Of a stretch of 8,586 bases of DNA, positions 1 through 5,618 are shown piece by piece. The first letter of the stretch is position 1; each line of letters begins with the position of its first letter. Location: assembly GCA_913773825.1 (NCBI GenBank), contig CAJYHH010000592.1, forward strand, positions 1 through 8,586, read 5' to 3'. The notes below the pieces were generated by a model. The model ran no database searches, was not told where the DNA came from, and saw nothing but the letters and a program-made list of their open reading frames with translations. The position numbers were made by a program, and so were the translations under genes. The DNA comes from Candidatus Sericytochromatia bacterium. Its GTDB lineage: Bacteria; Cyanobacteriota; Sericytochromatia; UBA7694.

Positions 1-517
1 TGTCTTTAATGCCGCGCAGATCTGAAATCCCAAGTGAGACAAAAGCCTGGTTCCAGAGTAGGTTTTCAGCTGCAACCGGCAGGTTTTTAAACTCCTCAGA
101 ATCAAAGTGCCCTTTTAGTTGAAGGTCGCTGGTGTAAACAATCATGTCGTAAATGCCGCGATGTAGGATTTCTGGGTTCATCTTCCCGCTGATATCCAGG
201 CGGGCGGGCAGTAGATGCAGGTATTCAGTACTCGTAAAGGTTTGTTTTTTGTCGTTGGTATAGCTGCGGCGATAAGGCAGGGTCAGAATCGGGCCTGCCA
301 GAGTCTGTTGCCCAGCCCATTTTTGATTCACTTCTTGCATCGCAGTATTTTGCAGCTGCTGGCGCTCAGAAACCAGTCCCTGAACAAACGCCACAGGAAT
401 CATTGAAACCAGCAGCAGGCCAAAAATAGAGAAGAGCTTAAACGTCACTGAATTGCGGGTTTTGCGCCATTTAGCGCCGAGGTCCGGCAGCAGCGGCGGT
501 AAGTTGGGCTCTTGCAT
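1..517 (-). CDS. creD: CreD-like inner membrane protein, N-terminal part (runs off left edge)
   Basis: The reading frame opens at ATG (complement of 515-517) and stays open for 172 codons to the window edge, so only the N-terminal part is visible. AGGAG lies 9 nt upstream of the start. After a charged N-terminus there is one hydrophobic membrane segment at about residues 25-45 (LFSIFGLLLVSMIPVAF). It is followed by features typical of the CreD family: VQGLVSERQQLQ, the W-G-Q-TL-GP-L-LPY stretch, LHLLPARLDISG and a HRGIYD motif. CreD is an inner-membrane protein. It belongs to the CreBC regulon in enterobacteria, and in other phyla it often sits beside a small winged-helix regulator. Its biochemical role is unclear; it has been linked to envelope integrity and beta-lactam or colicin tolerance. 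The family is usually about 450 residues with several C-terminal membrane helices, which here lie outside the window. Family assignment is confident; function is not. Confidence 0.9.
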   Translation of the reverse strand, partial: MQEPNLPPLLPDLGAKWRKTRNSVTFKLFSIFGLLLVSMIPVAFVQGLVSERQQLQNTAMQEVNQKWAGQQTLAGPILTLPYRRSYTNDKKQTFTSTEYLHLLPARLDISGKMNPEILHRGIYDMIVYTSDLQLKGHFDSEEFKNLPVAAENLLWNQAFVSLGISDLRGIKD

Positions 518-535
518 AAAAGGGTTCTCCTAAAG

Positions 536-554
536 TACTTTGTTTCATAAAGTA
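536..554. promoter_or_regulatory. Proximal operator-like inverted repeat upstream of creD
   Basis: TACTTT-N7-AAAGTA is a perfect 6+6 inverted repeat with a 7-nt spacer, 19 nt upstream of the creD start codon. It overlaps a minus-strand TATACT (complement of 551-556) that would serve as a -10 element, so a bound protein would block transcription. An identical-arm copy lies at 573-591. The binding protein is not in the window. By analogy with creD loci elsewhere, a winged-helix regulator encoded nearby is the natural candidate, which is inference. Confidence 0.6.
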
Positions 555-572
555 TACTGAGATAATATAAAC

Positions 573-591
573 TACTTTGTGATATAAAGTA
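573..591. promoter_or_regulatory. Distal operator-like inverted repeat upstream of creD
   Basis: This is a second TACTTT-N7-AAAGTA palindrome with the same arms and spacer length as the one at 536-554 but a different spacer sequence. The two centres are 37 bp apart, about three and a half helical turns. Identical arms with divergent spacers are what one expects of protein-binding sites rather than a simple duplication. Its position fits the -35 side of the creD promoter. Confidence 0.6.
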
Positions 592-612
592 AAGCGCTGT
601 AAATCCTAAGCC

Positions 613-660
613 AAAAAATAAATAAGCTGAAGCCCTGTACAGACAGTGCAGGGCTTCAGC
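613..660 (-). terminator. Rho-independent terminator of the 720-1109 gene
   Basis: Arms at 626-640 and 646-660 form a 15-bp stem (12 perfect pairs GCTGAAGCCCTG/CAGGGCTTCAGC, then three more including one G-U) around a 5-nt loop. Read on the minus strand, the stem is followed by a T-rich run (complement of 613-625, TTATTTATTTTTT). It begins 60 nt after the stop codon of the minus-strand gene at 720 and separates that gene from creD, so creD needs its own promoter. Confidence 0.85.
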
Positions 661-719
661 GCTTTGACCTTCAGTCTATCTTATCTGTTCAGGTGAAATA
701 TCTTCTTGCTCTGCTGAAC

Positions 720-1109
720 TTAGGCACTGCGGCTCTGGCGAACCCGTTGGGCGATTTGTTCACGCAGGGTTTTAACACGAGCTTGATTGTGCGAGCTTTG
801 CGAAAATAAATCAACTTCCGCTTTAGATTGTTTGAGAGTATGAGCTTGTAATGATTTGAGCAGACATAGGATGCCTGAGTCCGCTTCAAGGGGGTGGCCG
901 GCTTCGCACATATACAAAGCAACACCTTGAGACATCAGGTCTTGCCAGTTAAGGTACCCGGTCAGGAAATCTTTGCAGGTATAGCGATAAATAGTGTGCT
1001 GCTTGCCTTTGCTAATAAAGTACAGGACGTGATCACCTGATGTCTGTAAGGGAGATGTTGCCTGATCGAGATCTTTTTGCTCTACCTGAGCTAAATGTTT
1101 GGCTTGCAC
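720..1109 (-). CDS. Hypothetical protein, 129 aa, paralogue of the 1254-1535 product
   Basis: I do not recognise a family. The start is GTG (complement of 1107-1109), supported by a strong GGAGG 7 nt upstream. The product is soluble with no signal peptide or membrane segment. Residues about 48-85 (FLTGYLNWQDL, then QGVALY, then SGILCLLK) align with residues 26-63 of the next gene's product, sharing the pattern FLT..N-W-DL..G-A-Y....L...GL-LLK. Extra N-terminal residues (1-25) and a basic, arginine-rich C-terminal tail (RVKTLREQIAQRVRQ) distinguish it. It has its own likely promoter at 1184-1212 and a strong terminator at 613-660, so it is probably a single-gene unit. Function is unknown. The shared core may be a small binding domain, which is a guess. 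Confidence 0.75.
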   Translation of the reverse strand: MQAKHLAQVEQKDLDQATSPLQTSGDHVLYFISKGKQHTIYRYTCKDFLTGYLNWQDLMSQGVALYMCEAGHPLEADSGILCLLKSLQAHTLKQSKAEVDLFSQSSHNQARVKTLREQIAQRVRQSRSA

Positions 1110-1183
1110 GTGATGTCCTCCAGCTTGGCGCTTATAACTCTAGCGTTAACTTTTTTGCATGTAACGAGCATAGGCTCATAGGG

Positions 1184-1212
1184 ATTAAAAAGAGCTAAAT
1201 GTAAGTCGGCAA
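1184..1212 (-). promoter_or_regulatory. Probable sigma-70-type promoter for the 720-1109 gene
   Basis: On the minus strand, TTGCCG (complement of 1207-1212, 4/6 match to -35) is followed after exactly 17 nt by TTTAAT (complement of 1184-1189, 5/6 match to -10). This leaves a leader of about 70 nt before the GTG start at 1109. Found by eye only. Confidence 0.45.
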
Positions 1213-1229
1213 AATCTCAAAACAGAGTT

Positions 1230-1250
1230 AAAAAAGGTTTTAAACACCGT
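1230..1250 (-). terminator. Weak possible terminator after the 1254-1535 gene
   Basis: Immediately after the stop codon, the minus strand reads GGTGTTTAAAACC followed by six T residues (complement of 1230-1235). The stem is short and imperfect (GGT/ACC plus a mismatch), so termination would be inefficient and some read-through into the 720-1109 gene is possible. Confidence 0.3.
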
Positions 1251-1253
1251 CTG

Positions 1254-1535
1254 CTAAGCTGAATGTCTGCGCTGATTAGCTTCAGGTGCTTCAACTGACA
1301 TCCTGGCCGCTACGCGATTTTTAACGTTGCGACACATGATATAGATCTTCAGCAGACGTAAGCCTTCTTCTCTGGTCAAAAAGATGCCGTCAGCCCGGAT
1401 ATATTGAGCATTGCCGCTTTTGATCAGATCAGTCCAGCGATTAGGATTTTCAGTCAGAAAAGCCTCTCGGCTCAGGATGCGACCTTCCTGGTCGTCAGGA
1501 CGAGTGGCGCGAATGATGCGAATATGATCTTCCAT
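1254..1535 (-). CDS. Hypothetical protein, 93 aa, paralogue of the 720-1109 product
   Basis: No family is recognised. The ATG start (complement of 1533-1535) has AGGAG about 8 nt upstream within the purine-rich run AGGAGAAGAGAG. The protein is small and charged with no export signal. Its core at residues 26-63 (FLTENPNRWTDL, SGNAQYIRADG, EEGLRLLK) matches the core of the neighbouring 129-aa product with roughly 16 identities over 39 aligned positions, including F-L-T, N, W-DL, G-A-Y and LLK. The C-terminus is arginine-rich. It is transcribed divergently from the lipoprotein gene at 1658 and lies 144 nt upstream of its paralogue on the same strand. Function is unknown. Confidence 0.75.
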   Translation of the reverse strand: MEDHIRIIRATRPDDQEGRILSREAFLTENPNRWTDLIKSGNAQYIRADGIFLTREEGLRLLKIYIMCRNVKNRVAARMSVEAPEANQRRHSA

Positions 1536-1571
1536 CTCTCTTCTCCTGGAAGTTTTTAACGTTTGTCTGTT

Positions 1572-1599
1572 TTGACCATAAGCTGCCTTGTATTAAAAA
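1572..1599 (+). promoter_or_regulatory. Possible promoter of the lipoprotein gene
   Basis: TTGACC (1572-1577, 5/6 match to -35) is followed after 16 nt by TAAAAA (1594-1599, 4/6 match to -10), about 60 nt before the ATG at 1658. The -10 is poor, so this is tentative. Confidence 0.3.
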
Positions 1600-1657
1600 G
1601 GACTCAAAGCAGCGGTCGATGGCTTAAAAAAGCTGTTAATCCAGTTAAACTAAAGGC

Positions 1658-3046
1658 ATGAAATCCCCTGCTACAACCCTGATTTTGATGGGTATGCTGC
1701 TTTCAGCCTGTGCGCCTTCAGTGAGTGTGCCAGCTGCCCAGCCCACTACGGTGTTAGGTCCCGAGCTGCCCGTTAATCTGATGCCTAAACCCGTTAAACT
1801 GGACTCTGTTGCGCTTGAGCCTCTTCAGGAGCGGCAGGTGCGTCTGGCAGCTCTGGCCTGGTCACCTAATCGCAAACGCTTTGCCTATCTGCTCAATGAC
1901 GAGATTATTGGTCCTGATGCCAGCCAGTTGCAAAGCCTGAGATTAAGGGATCCGTTTAGTCAGCAGGAGCAGCAGCTTGAGCTGCCCCAAGGTCGGGTTG
2001 CAGGGCTATGGTGGCTGGATTCTAAACATCTGGTTTTTAGCTTGCAAGAGCCACGTACAGCGCCGTTGACACCCCAAACCCCCGCTCGTTTTAAGCTCTA
2101 CCGTTTAGAGGTCGAAAGCGGTGAGCGCATTGAATTAAAACGTTTTGACTTTGATGGGCGTGGCCCTGAGTTATACAGCCTGCATGCCCAGAATTCATCT
2201 TTGCTTTATCTGGATGCTCAGGGCGGTAAAATCGGGCTAAATGTGCTTGATGGCTTAACCAAAGCCGCAAATGTTTATCCAACTGAATTAAATCTGCTGC
2301 AATACGATGCGCTTAGAGAGCATCGGCTGTATTTGCCTGATTCACAGCATTTAATTTTGCTTGCCGGCCGCCGTCTGTTTGGCAAGACTCAGGCCTTTGT
2401 TTTTGACCTTTATTGTCTGGACCGTAGTAGCGGCGACTTGACAAAGCTAGCTATGGACTTGATGGCTGGAGAGTTTGAGCTTTCGTCTGAGGGGCGCTAT
2501 TTAATTGCTGATGGGCAGTTTAAAGACTTGCTGACAAATACCAGCGTTAAGCTGACTGCTACATCTGCGTATTCTGAGTATAAGGTCTGGAGTTTAGAGC
2601 GCATCATGGCCTTAAGCGGTGAATCGCCGCTATTTAAATCTGTTAGCTGGTTGACCCATTCGGGTTCGCTGCTTGCTAAACAAGAATTTGCAAAACAAGT
2701 AGATGATGGCAATGTAGAAGGGCTTAAGGGCTTGGTCTCAGTGGCTGATCAGGGTTTATTTGTCTGGCGCGACAATCAAGCCTGGTTTACCCCACTGGCA
2801 GAAAAAAGCCCCAACCCTGTAAGCGCTTTTAAACTGAATGCTGAAGCCAAATTAGAGATTTTAGCGGAGCCAGGTCAGCCTGTTGTCCTGCAATATCAGC
2901 CGGAAGGAACGCTTAAGGCCAAGGCATTAAAACCCATTCGCCTAAAGGTCTATGGGCTTTCAGGTGGTGTAAACGCCAAAGGCTTTTACCCTCTGCTTGA
3001 GATTCAGGTGGCCTTACCCGAAATAGACAAGGCCCAGCCTGAATAA
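1658..3046 (+). CDS. Predicted lipoprotein with beta-propeller-like repeats, 462 aa
   Basis: The N-terminus is a lipoprotein signal peptide: MKSPATT, a hydrophobic stretch, then lipobox LSAC with the acylated cysteine at residue 18. The +2 residue is Ala rather than Asp, so by the usual rule it would go to the outer membrane if the cell has one. The mature protein has recurring beta-strand patterns seen in WD40/TolB-like propellers, such as LAWSPNRKRFAYLL (about residues 66-79), LWWLDSKHLVFSLQE and YRLEVESGERIEL. A specific family cannot be named by eye. The last 70 residues or so include LAEPGQPVVLQYQ and IRLKVYGLSGG and may form a separate beta domain. The start codon is fixed by the signal peptide, although AAAGG sits only one base before the ATG, an unusually short spacing. 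The gene converges with the 3067-3252 gene, with 20 nt between stop codons. Role unknown. Confidence 0.85.
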   Translation: MKSPATTLILMGMLLSACAPSVSVPAAQPTTVLGPELPVNLMPKPVKLDSVALEPLQERQVRLAALAWSPNRKRFAYLLNDEIIGPDASQLQSLRLRDPFSQQEQQLELPQGRVAGLWWLDSKHLVFSLQEPRTAPLTPQTPARFKLYRLEVESGERIELKRFDFDGRGPELYSLHAQNSSLLYLDAQGGKIGLNVLDGLTKAANVYPTELNLLQYDALREHRLYLPDSQHLILLAGRRLFGKTQAFVFDLYCLDRSSGDLTKLAMDLMAGEFELSSEGRYLIADGQFKDLLTNTSVKLTATSAYSEYKVWSLERIMALSGESPLFKSVSWLTHSGSLLAKQEFAKQVDDGNVEGLKGLVSVADQGLFVWRDNQAWFTPLAEKSPNPVSAFKLNAEAKLEILAEPGQPVVLQYQPEGTLKAKALKPIRLKVYGLSGGVNAKGFYPLLEIQVALPEIDKAQPE

Positions 3047-3066
3047 ATTGATTTGTTTACGCTGGT

Positions 3067-3252
3067 TTAGCGCTGCTGAGTCTGTTCCTGGCTCATCAGA
3101 TAAGAGAGCTCACTTTCAAAAGCCTGCTGGCGGGTGTGGCGGGCATCAATGGCTGCCTGGGCTTTAACTTGATGAGCCTGACGAGCCTGAGAGAGTACTG
3201 ATTCAAAACGATTATTATTTGAGGCGGGCTGCTGCGCGGGTGACTGTGACAT
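3067..3252 (-). CDS. Small hypothetical protein, 61 aa, paralogue of the 3632-3805 product
   Basis: ATG start (complement of 3250-3252) with AAAGG 7 nt upstream. The product is polar and rich in Gln and Ala, with a disordered N-terminus (SQSPAQQPASNNN) and then a probably helical part, RFESVLSQARQAHQVKAQ. From Phe16 to its end it aligns without gaps over 46 residues with the 57-aa product at 3632-3805, sharing FESVL, AHQ and later Y, T and Q positions. Conservation between two adjacent copies, each with its own ribosome binding site, is the main reason to believe it is translated. A terminator-type hairpin lies only 37-71 nt upstream of its start. No family recognised; function unknown. Confidence 0.6.
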   Translation of the reverse strand: MSQSPAQQPASNNNRFESVLSQARQAHQVKAQAAIDARHTRQQAFESELSYLMSQEQTQQR

Positions 3253-3288
3253 GGGTTAGCCTTTCGTAGCGCTTAATCTTGAATATTA

Positions 3289-3325
3289 AATAAGAGAGGC
3301 CCGTGATCTGGACCTCTCTTATTTT
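3289..3325. terminator. Strong, probably bidirectional terminator hairpin
   Basis: Arms at 3289-3299 and 3313-3323 form an 11-bp perfect stem (AATAAGAGAGG/CCTCTCTTATT) around a 13-nt loop. The plus strand continues TTATTTTAAC and the minus strand continues TTATTTAATATTC, so it could act in both directions. On the plus strand it would stop transcripts reading through from the lipoprotein gene. On the minus strand it would stop transcription from the 3632-3805 gene, or act as an attenuator in front of the 3067-3252 gene. Confidence 0.75.
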
Positions 3326-3386
3326 AACGTATGACGCGTATTGCTTTTGAAACTAAAACGAGGGTTTATTGCATTCTTAATGTTAA

Positions 3387-3621
3387 GTACTTGTAGCAGA
3401 GCCCGCAGGGCGATGCGTACAAGGGACTTATGCAGAGCGTAGTGATGCTTGGTACTTGTAGCAGAGCCCGCAGGGCGATTTGGCAGCCGTTACTGGCGAA
3501 GCCAGTTTACGGATGGCGTACGCATTGCGCGTACAAGGGACTTGCCTTGGCTGTTAGCGACGTAGAGAGCTTACAGCCAAGGACCGCAGGTCGATGCAGA
3601 GCGCAGCAATGCTTAGTACTT
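3387..3621. repeat. Mosaic of direct repeats and hairpins in an intergenic region
   Basis: Three repeat units are interleaved. Unit A is 28 nt and identical at 3387-3414 and 3452-3479; it starts GTACTTGTAGC and contains the mini-palindrome GCCCGCAGGGC. Unit B is GCGTACAAGGGACTT, identical at 3415-3429 and 3529-3543. Unit C is 28 nt at 3430-3457 and 3594-3621 with 24/28 identity. Hairpins are also present: 3487-3512 (ACTGGC-GAA-GCCAGT core extended by CCGT/ACGG), 3518-3534 (GTACGC/GCGTAC), and 3545-3582 (10 perfect pairs CCTTGGCTGT/ACAGCCAAGG plus three more inside one T-T mismatch). The element at 3583-3593 (GACCGCAGGTC) mimics the GCCCGCAGGGC palindrome with compensating base changes. The open plus-strand frame across it is not considered a gene. 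It resembles a dispersed palindromic (REP/MITE-like) family, but copies elsewhere in the genome cannot be seen here. Confidence 0.8.
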
Positions 3622-3631
3622 AAAGCAGCTC

Positions 3632-3805
3632 CTAAGCCTGGCGGGTCGGGGGCTCGTCCAGAAAATAACCAGCAGGGTTGATGGTCCGACGGCGTTCCTG
3701 ACGGATGCGCGGGCTGTGGGATTCAGAACGATTCTGATGAGCGCGCTGGAAGGCTGCTAGCACGGATTCAAAATGATTTTCACCCTGTTGAGATAAATTA
3801 GTCAT
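3632..3805 (-). CDS. Small hypothetical protein, 57 aa, paralogue of the 3067-3252 product
   Basis: ATG start (complement of 3803-3805), TAG stop (complement of 3632-3634). AAGGG lies about 7 nt upstream of the start. The protein begins MTNLSQQGENHFESVLAAF, continues with RAHQNRSES, has a very basic middle (RIRQERRR), and ends GYFLDEPPTRQA. It aligns with the 61-aa product at 3067-3252 from Phe12 to the end: both have exactly 46 residues after that point and share FESVL and AHQ. The repeat mosaic begins just downstream of its stop codon. No family recognised. Short length is the main doubt; homology between the two copies and good ribosome binding sites are the support. Confidence 0.6.
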   Translation of the reverse strand: MTNLSQQGENHFESVLAAFQRAHQNRSESHSPRIRQERRRTINPAGYFLDEPPTRQA

Positions 3806-3874
3806 CTGGCTTCCCTTTACTTACATGCTGATTTTTTTGTCAGGCTCTCTGGCCTGTTGTGAAACTATCTTAGC

Positions 3875-3903
3875 TTGTCTGACCAAAATAAAGTCTTGAT
3901 AAT
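3875..3903 (+). promoter_or_regulatory. Probable promoter of the receiver-PATAN / dehydrogenase operon
   Basis: TTGTCT (3875-3880, 4/6) and GATAAT (3898-3903, 5/6) are separated by 17 nt. The leader to the ATG at 4095 would be about 185 nt. The leader holds a small hairpin, GTGAG-TCAG-CTCAC at about 4013-4026, nested inside a GGGTG/CACCC pairing. Apart from this, the 3806-4094 gap shows no gene. Confidence 0.35.
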
Positions 3904-4094
3904 GACTGGATTTAGCGTTCTTTTTATTTTTACAAGCTGAAATAGTCTGTTTTTATGGAATTTTTATTTAACAGGCCTTGGCAGACGTAGAATTGGGTGT
4001 TAGTCCCCTCTGTGAGTCAGCTCACCCATCTGGTAGCATGAGCATCAGACCGGTAAAATGCATTTAACTTGATTCAGTGAAGGCCCTTCCCCCC

Positions 4095-5618
4095 ATGCCT
4101 ATTTCAGTGCTTGTTCTGTCACCCTCGCACAATATTCGTAAAATGCTGGCGCGTTACCTTTCGACAGCTGATTTTCATATTTATACCGCTGATTCTGTTA
4201 CGACAGCGCTGCCGTTTATTCAGTCTCTGCATCTCGATGCAGTTGTGACCGATCTGGATTTACAGCAAGCTTCTGGCCTGGATATGCTGCTTTGGCTCAA
4301 TCAGAAGTATCCGGCGATTCACCCAGTGGTGATGTGCGAAGCAGACGATAGTGACTTAATGGAAGTTTTAAGCAATATGACGGTCAGTGTGCTGCATAAA
4401 AACCGTTTAAATCTGCTCGACTTTCGCAATTTACTCCAGACCATGTGCCAGAACAAACGCGGCGTCACTTATCAGTTTCAGCAGATCAGCTTATTTGAAC
4501 TGGTGCAGCTGGCTTCACGGGCTGGGCATGCCAGACATGTGTATATCACCTCGCCTCAGACGGGTCAGGAAGGCCTGGTCTGCTTTCAGGACGGCAAGGT
4601 GCAACATGCGCTATATGACGTCTATAGCGGCGAAGAGGCCTTCTTTGAAATTATGCGCATGAAGCAGGGTTTGTTTCAGGAGACCCTGGGCCGTAATGAA
4701 TATTATTCAATTGATTCCAGCGTCGATCAGCTGATGGCGATTTCGGCGTTGCGCCAGGATCAGCAGCCCTTAGAGATTCCGCCGCCCCACTGTACGGTGT
4801 TCTCGTGTGATATGTCCTTGGCTAATTATCTGCTTGAGCATTACCCCAATGCTGAGATGGAAGTGCTCTGCACCGATTTGGTTGAAGAAGTCTTTAGCCA
4901 GCTGGAGCGCAAGTCCGACTTATTGATTCTCGATCTTGACCTGCCTGGTTTAGACCCCGAGGCGTTTTTTCTGACTCTGGCCGAGAAAAAACTTAGAACC
5001 CGAATTTTGTTAATTGGCTCTGAGATTAACCCACAAATTGGGAGTTATCTGAGCTACCCGCAGGTCGATCGCTTCTTTATGAAACACACTCAGTTTCAGG
5101 AGCTTGGCGAGCTGATTCACCAGATTTATCTCAGCCAGCAGTTTAGCGGCGATTTACAAGATCTCTCGCTGTTTAACGTACTTCAGACTTTTAGCTACTT
5201 CCGCCAGCCGCGCCTGCTGGAAGTCACTGACTTCTTCTCAGGTCAGACCGGACAGATTTTTATTGCCAACGGTGAAGTTCAGCACGTCACATTTGGTGAA
5301 CTCAGTGGTCGCGATGCGCTTAAACACATGATTGGCATTCGTTATGGTGTTTTCAGGCAAGAAATGTACTGGGAGCCCGTGACCCGCAGTCTGAATGTTC
5401 CGCTGACGCGTTTGATGCTCTATTTGACACGTTATATGGAGAGCCACTCAGCACCTCGTTTCCAGGCTCGCGACCTGCTGCTTCAAGACGGCCGCACCGT
5501 TACCCTGCAGCCCGAAAAAATCACTTATTTGCAGGCCATGAGTCAGGAAAACGCTGCTAAACCCAAAGCCGCTGATCCGACTCATTTTCAGGCGCCATCT
5601 GGCGCCAGCTTACTTTGA
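4095..5618 (+). CDS. Response-regulator-like protein with two receiver-PATAN (DUF4388) modules
   Basis: The product is 507 aa from ATG 4095. A GTG at 4077 would add six residues but has no ribosome binding site, whereas GAAGG lies 11 nt before the ATG, which also puts the first receiver strand (ISVLVLS) at the usual place. Residue numbers count from the GTG. Receiver 1 (about 9-123) keeps the phospho-acceptor Asp59 (VVTDLDL) and Lys108, but has SPS instead of the acidic pair and lacks the conserved Ser/Thr. PATAN 1 (about 130-225) has ISLFELVQLAS, GLVCFQDGKVQHALY and SGEEAFFEIM. Receiver 2 (about 238-350) has LLILDLDLPGLD with Asp286 and Lys336, and only one of the acidic pair. PATAN 2 (about 354-455) has FSGDLQDLSLFNVLQ, GQIFIANGEVQHV and SGRDALKHMI. 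The C-terminal 45 residues look disordered. No DNA-binding or enzymatic domain is present, so it probably signals by protein contact. It is coupled to the next gene by TGATG. Confidence 0.88.
   Translation: MPISVLVLSPSHNIRKMLARYLSTADFHIYTADSVTTALPFIQSLHLDAVVTDLDLQQASGLDMLLWLNQKYPAIHPVVMCEADDSDLMEVLSNMTVSVLHKNRLNLLDFRNLLQTMCQNKRGVTYQFQQISLFELVQLASRAGHARHVYITSPQTGQEGLVCFQDGKVQHALYDVYSGEEAFFEIMRMKQGLFQETLGRNEYYSIDSSVDQLMAISALRQDQQPLEIPPPHCTVFSCDMSLANYLLEHYPNAEMEVLCTDLVEEVFSQLERKSDLLILDLDLPGLDPEAFFLTLAEKKLRTRILLIGSEINPQIGSYLSYPQVDRFFMKHTQFQELGELIHQIYLSQQFSGDLQDLSLFNVLQTFSYFRQPRLLEVTDFFSGQTGQIFIANGEVQHVTFGELSGRDALKHMIGIRYGVFRQEMYWEPVTRSLNVPLTRLMLYLTRYMESHSAPRFQARDLLLQDGRTVTLQPEKITYLQAMSQENAAKPKAADPTHFQAPSGASLL

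Noticed and set aside
215..406. Plus-strand frame of 63 codons opposite creD
   Set aside because: It lies wholly antisense to the strongly conserved creD coding sequence and has no recognisable product.
689..925. Minus-strand frame of 78 codons overlapping the 720-1109 gene
   Set aside because: Out-of-frame with the gene that has the strong GGAGG and the paralogue match; it also has no good ribosome binding site.
3057..3076. Possible terminator between the convergent genes at 3046 and 3067
   Set aside because: Only a 4-bp CGCT/AGCG stem with no T run; not supportable.
3387..3479. Possible CRISPR array: two identical 28-nt repeats separated by a 37-nt spacer
   Set aside because: There are only two copies, the 'spacer' consists of other repeat units that recur nearby (3529-3543 and 3594-3621), and no cas gene is in the window. 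It fits a palindromic repeat mosaic better.
3430..3681. Open plus-strand frame of 83 codons across the repeat region
   Set aside because: It is composed almost wholly of repeat and hairpin DNA, lacks a ribosome binding site, has Cys/Arg-rich random-like composition, and overlaps the better supported minus-strand gene at 3632-3805.
3840..3861. CAGGC/GCCTG hairpin after a T run near the 3632-3805 start, considered as a terminator
   Set aside because: The T run is on the wrong side of the stem for the plus strand and becomes an A run on the minus strand, and the stem is only five pairs.
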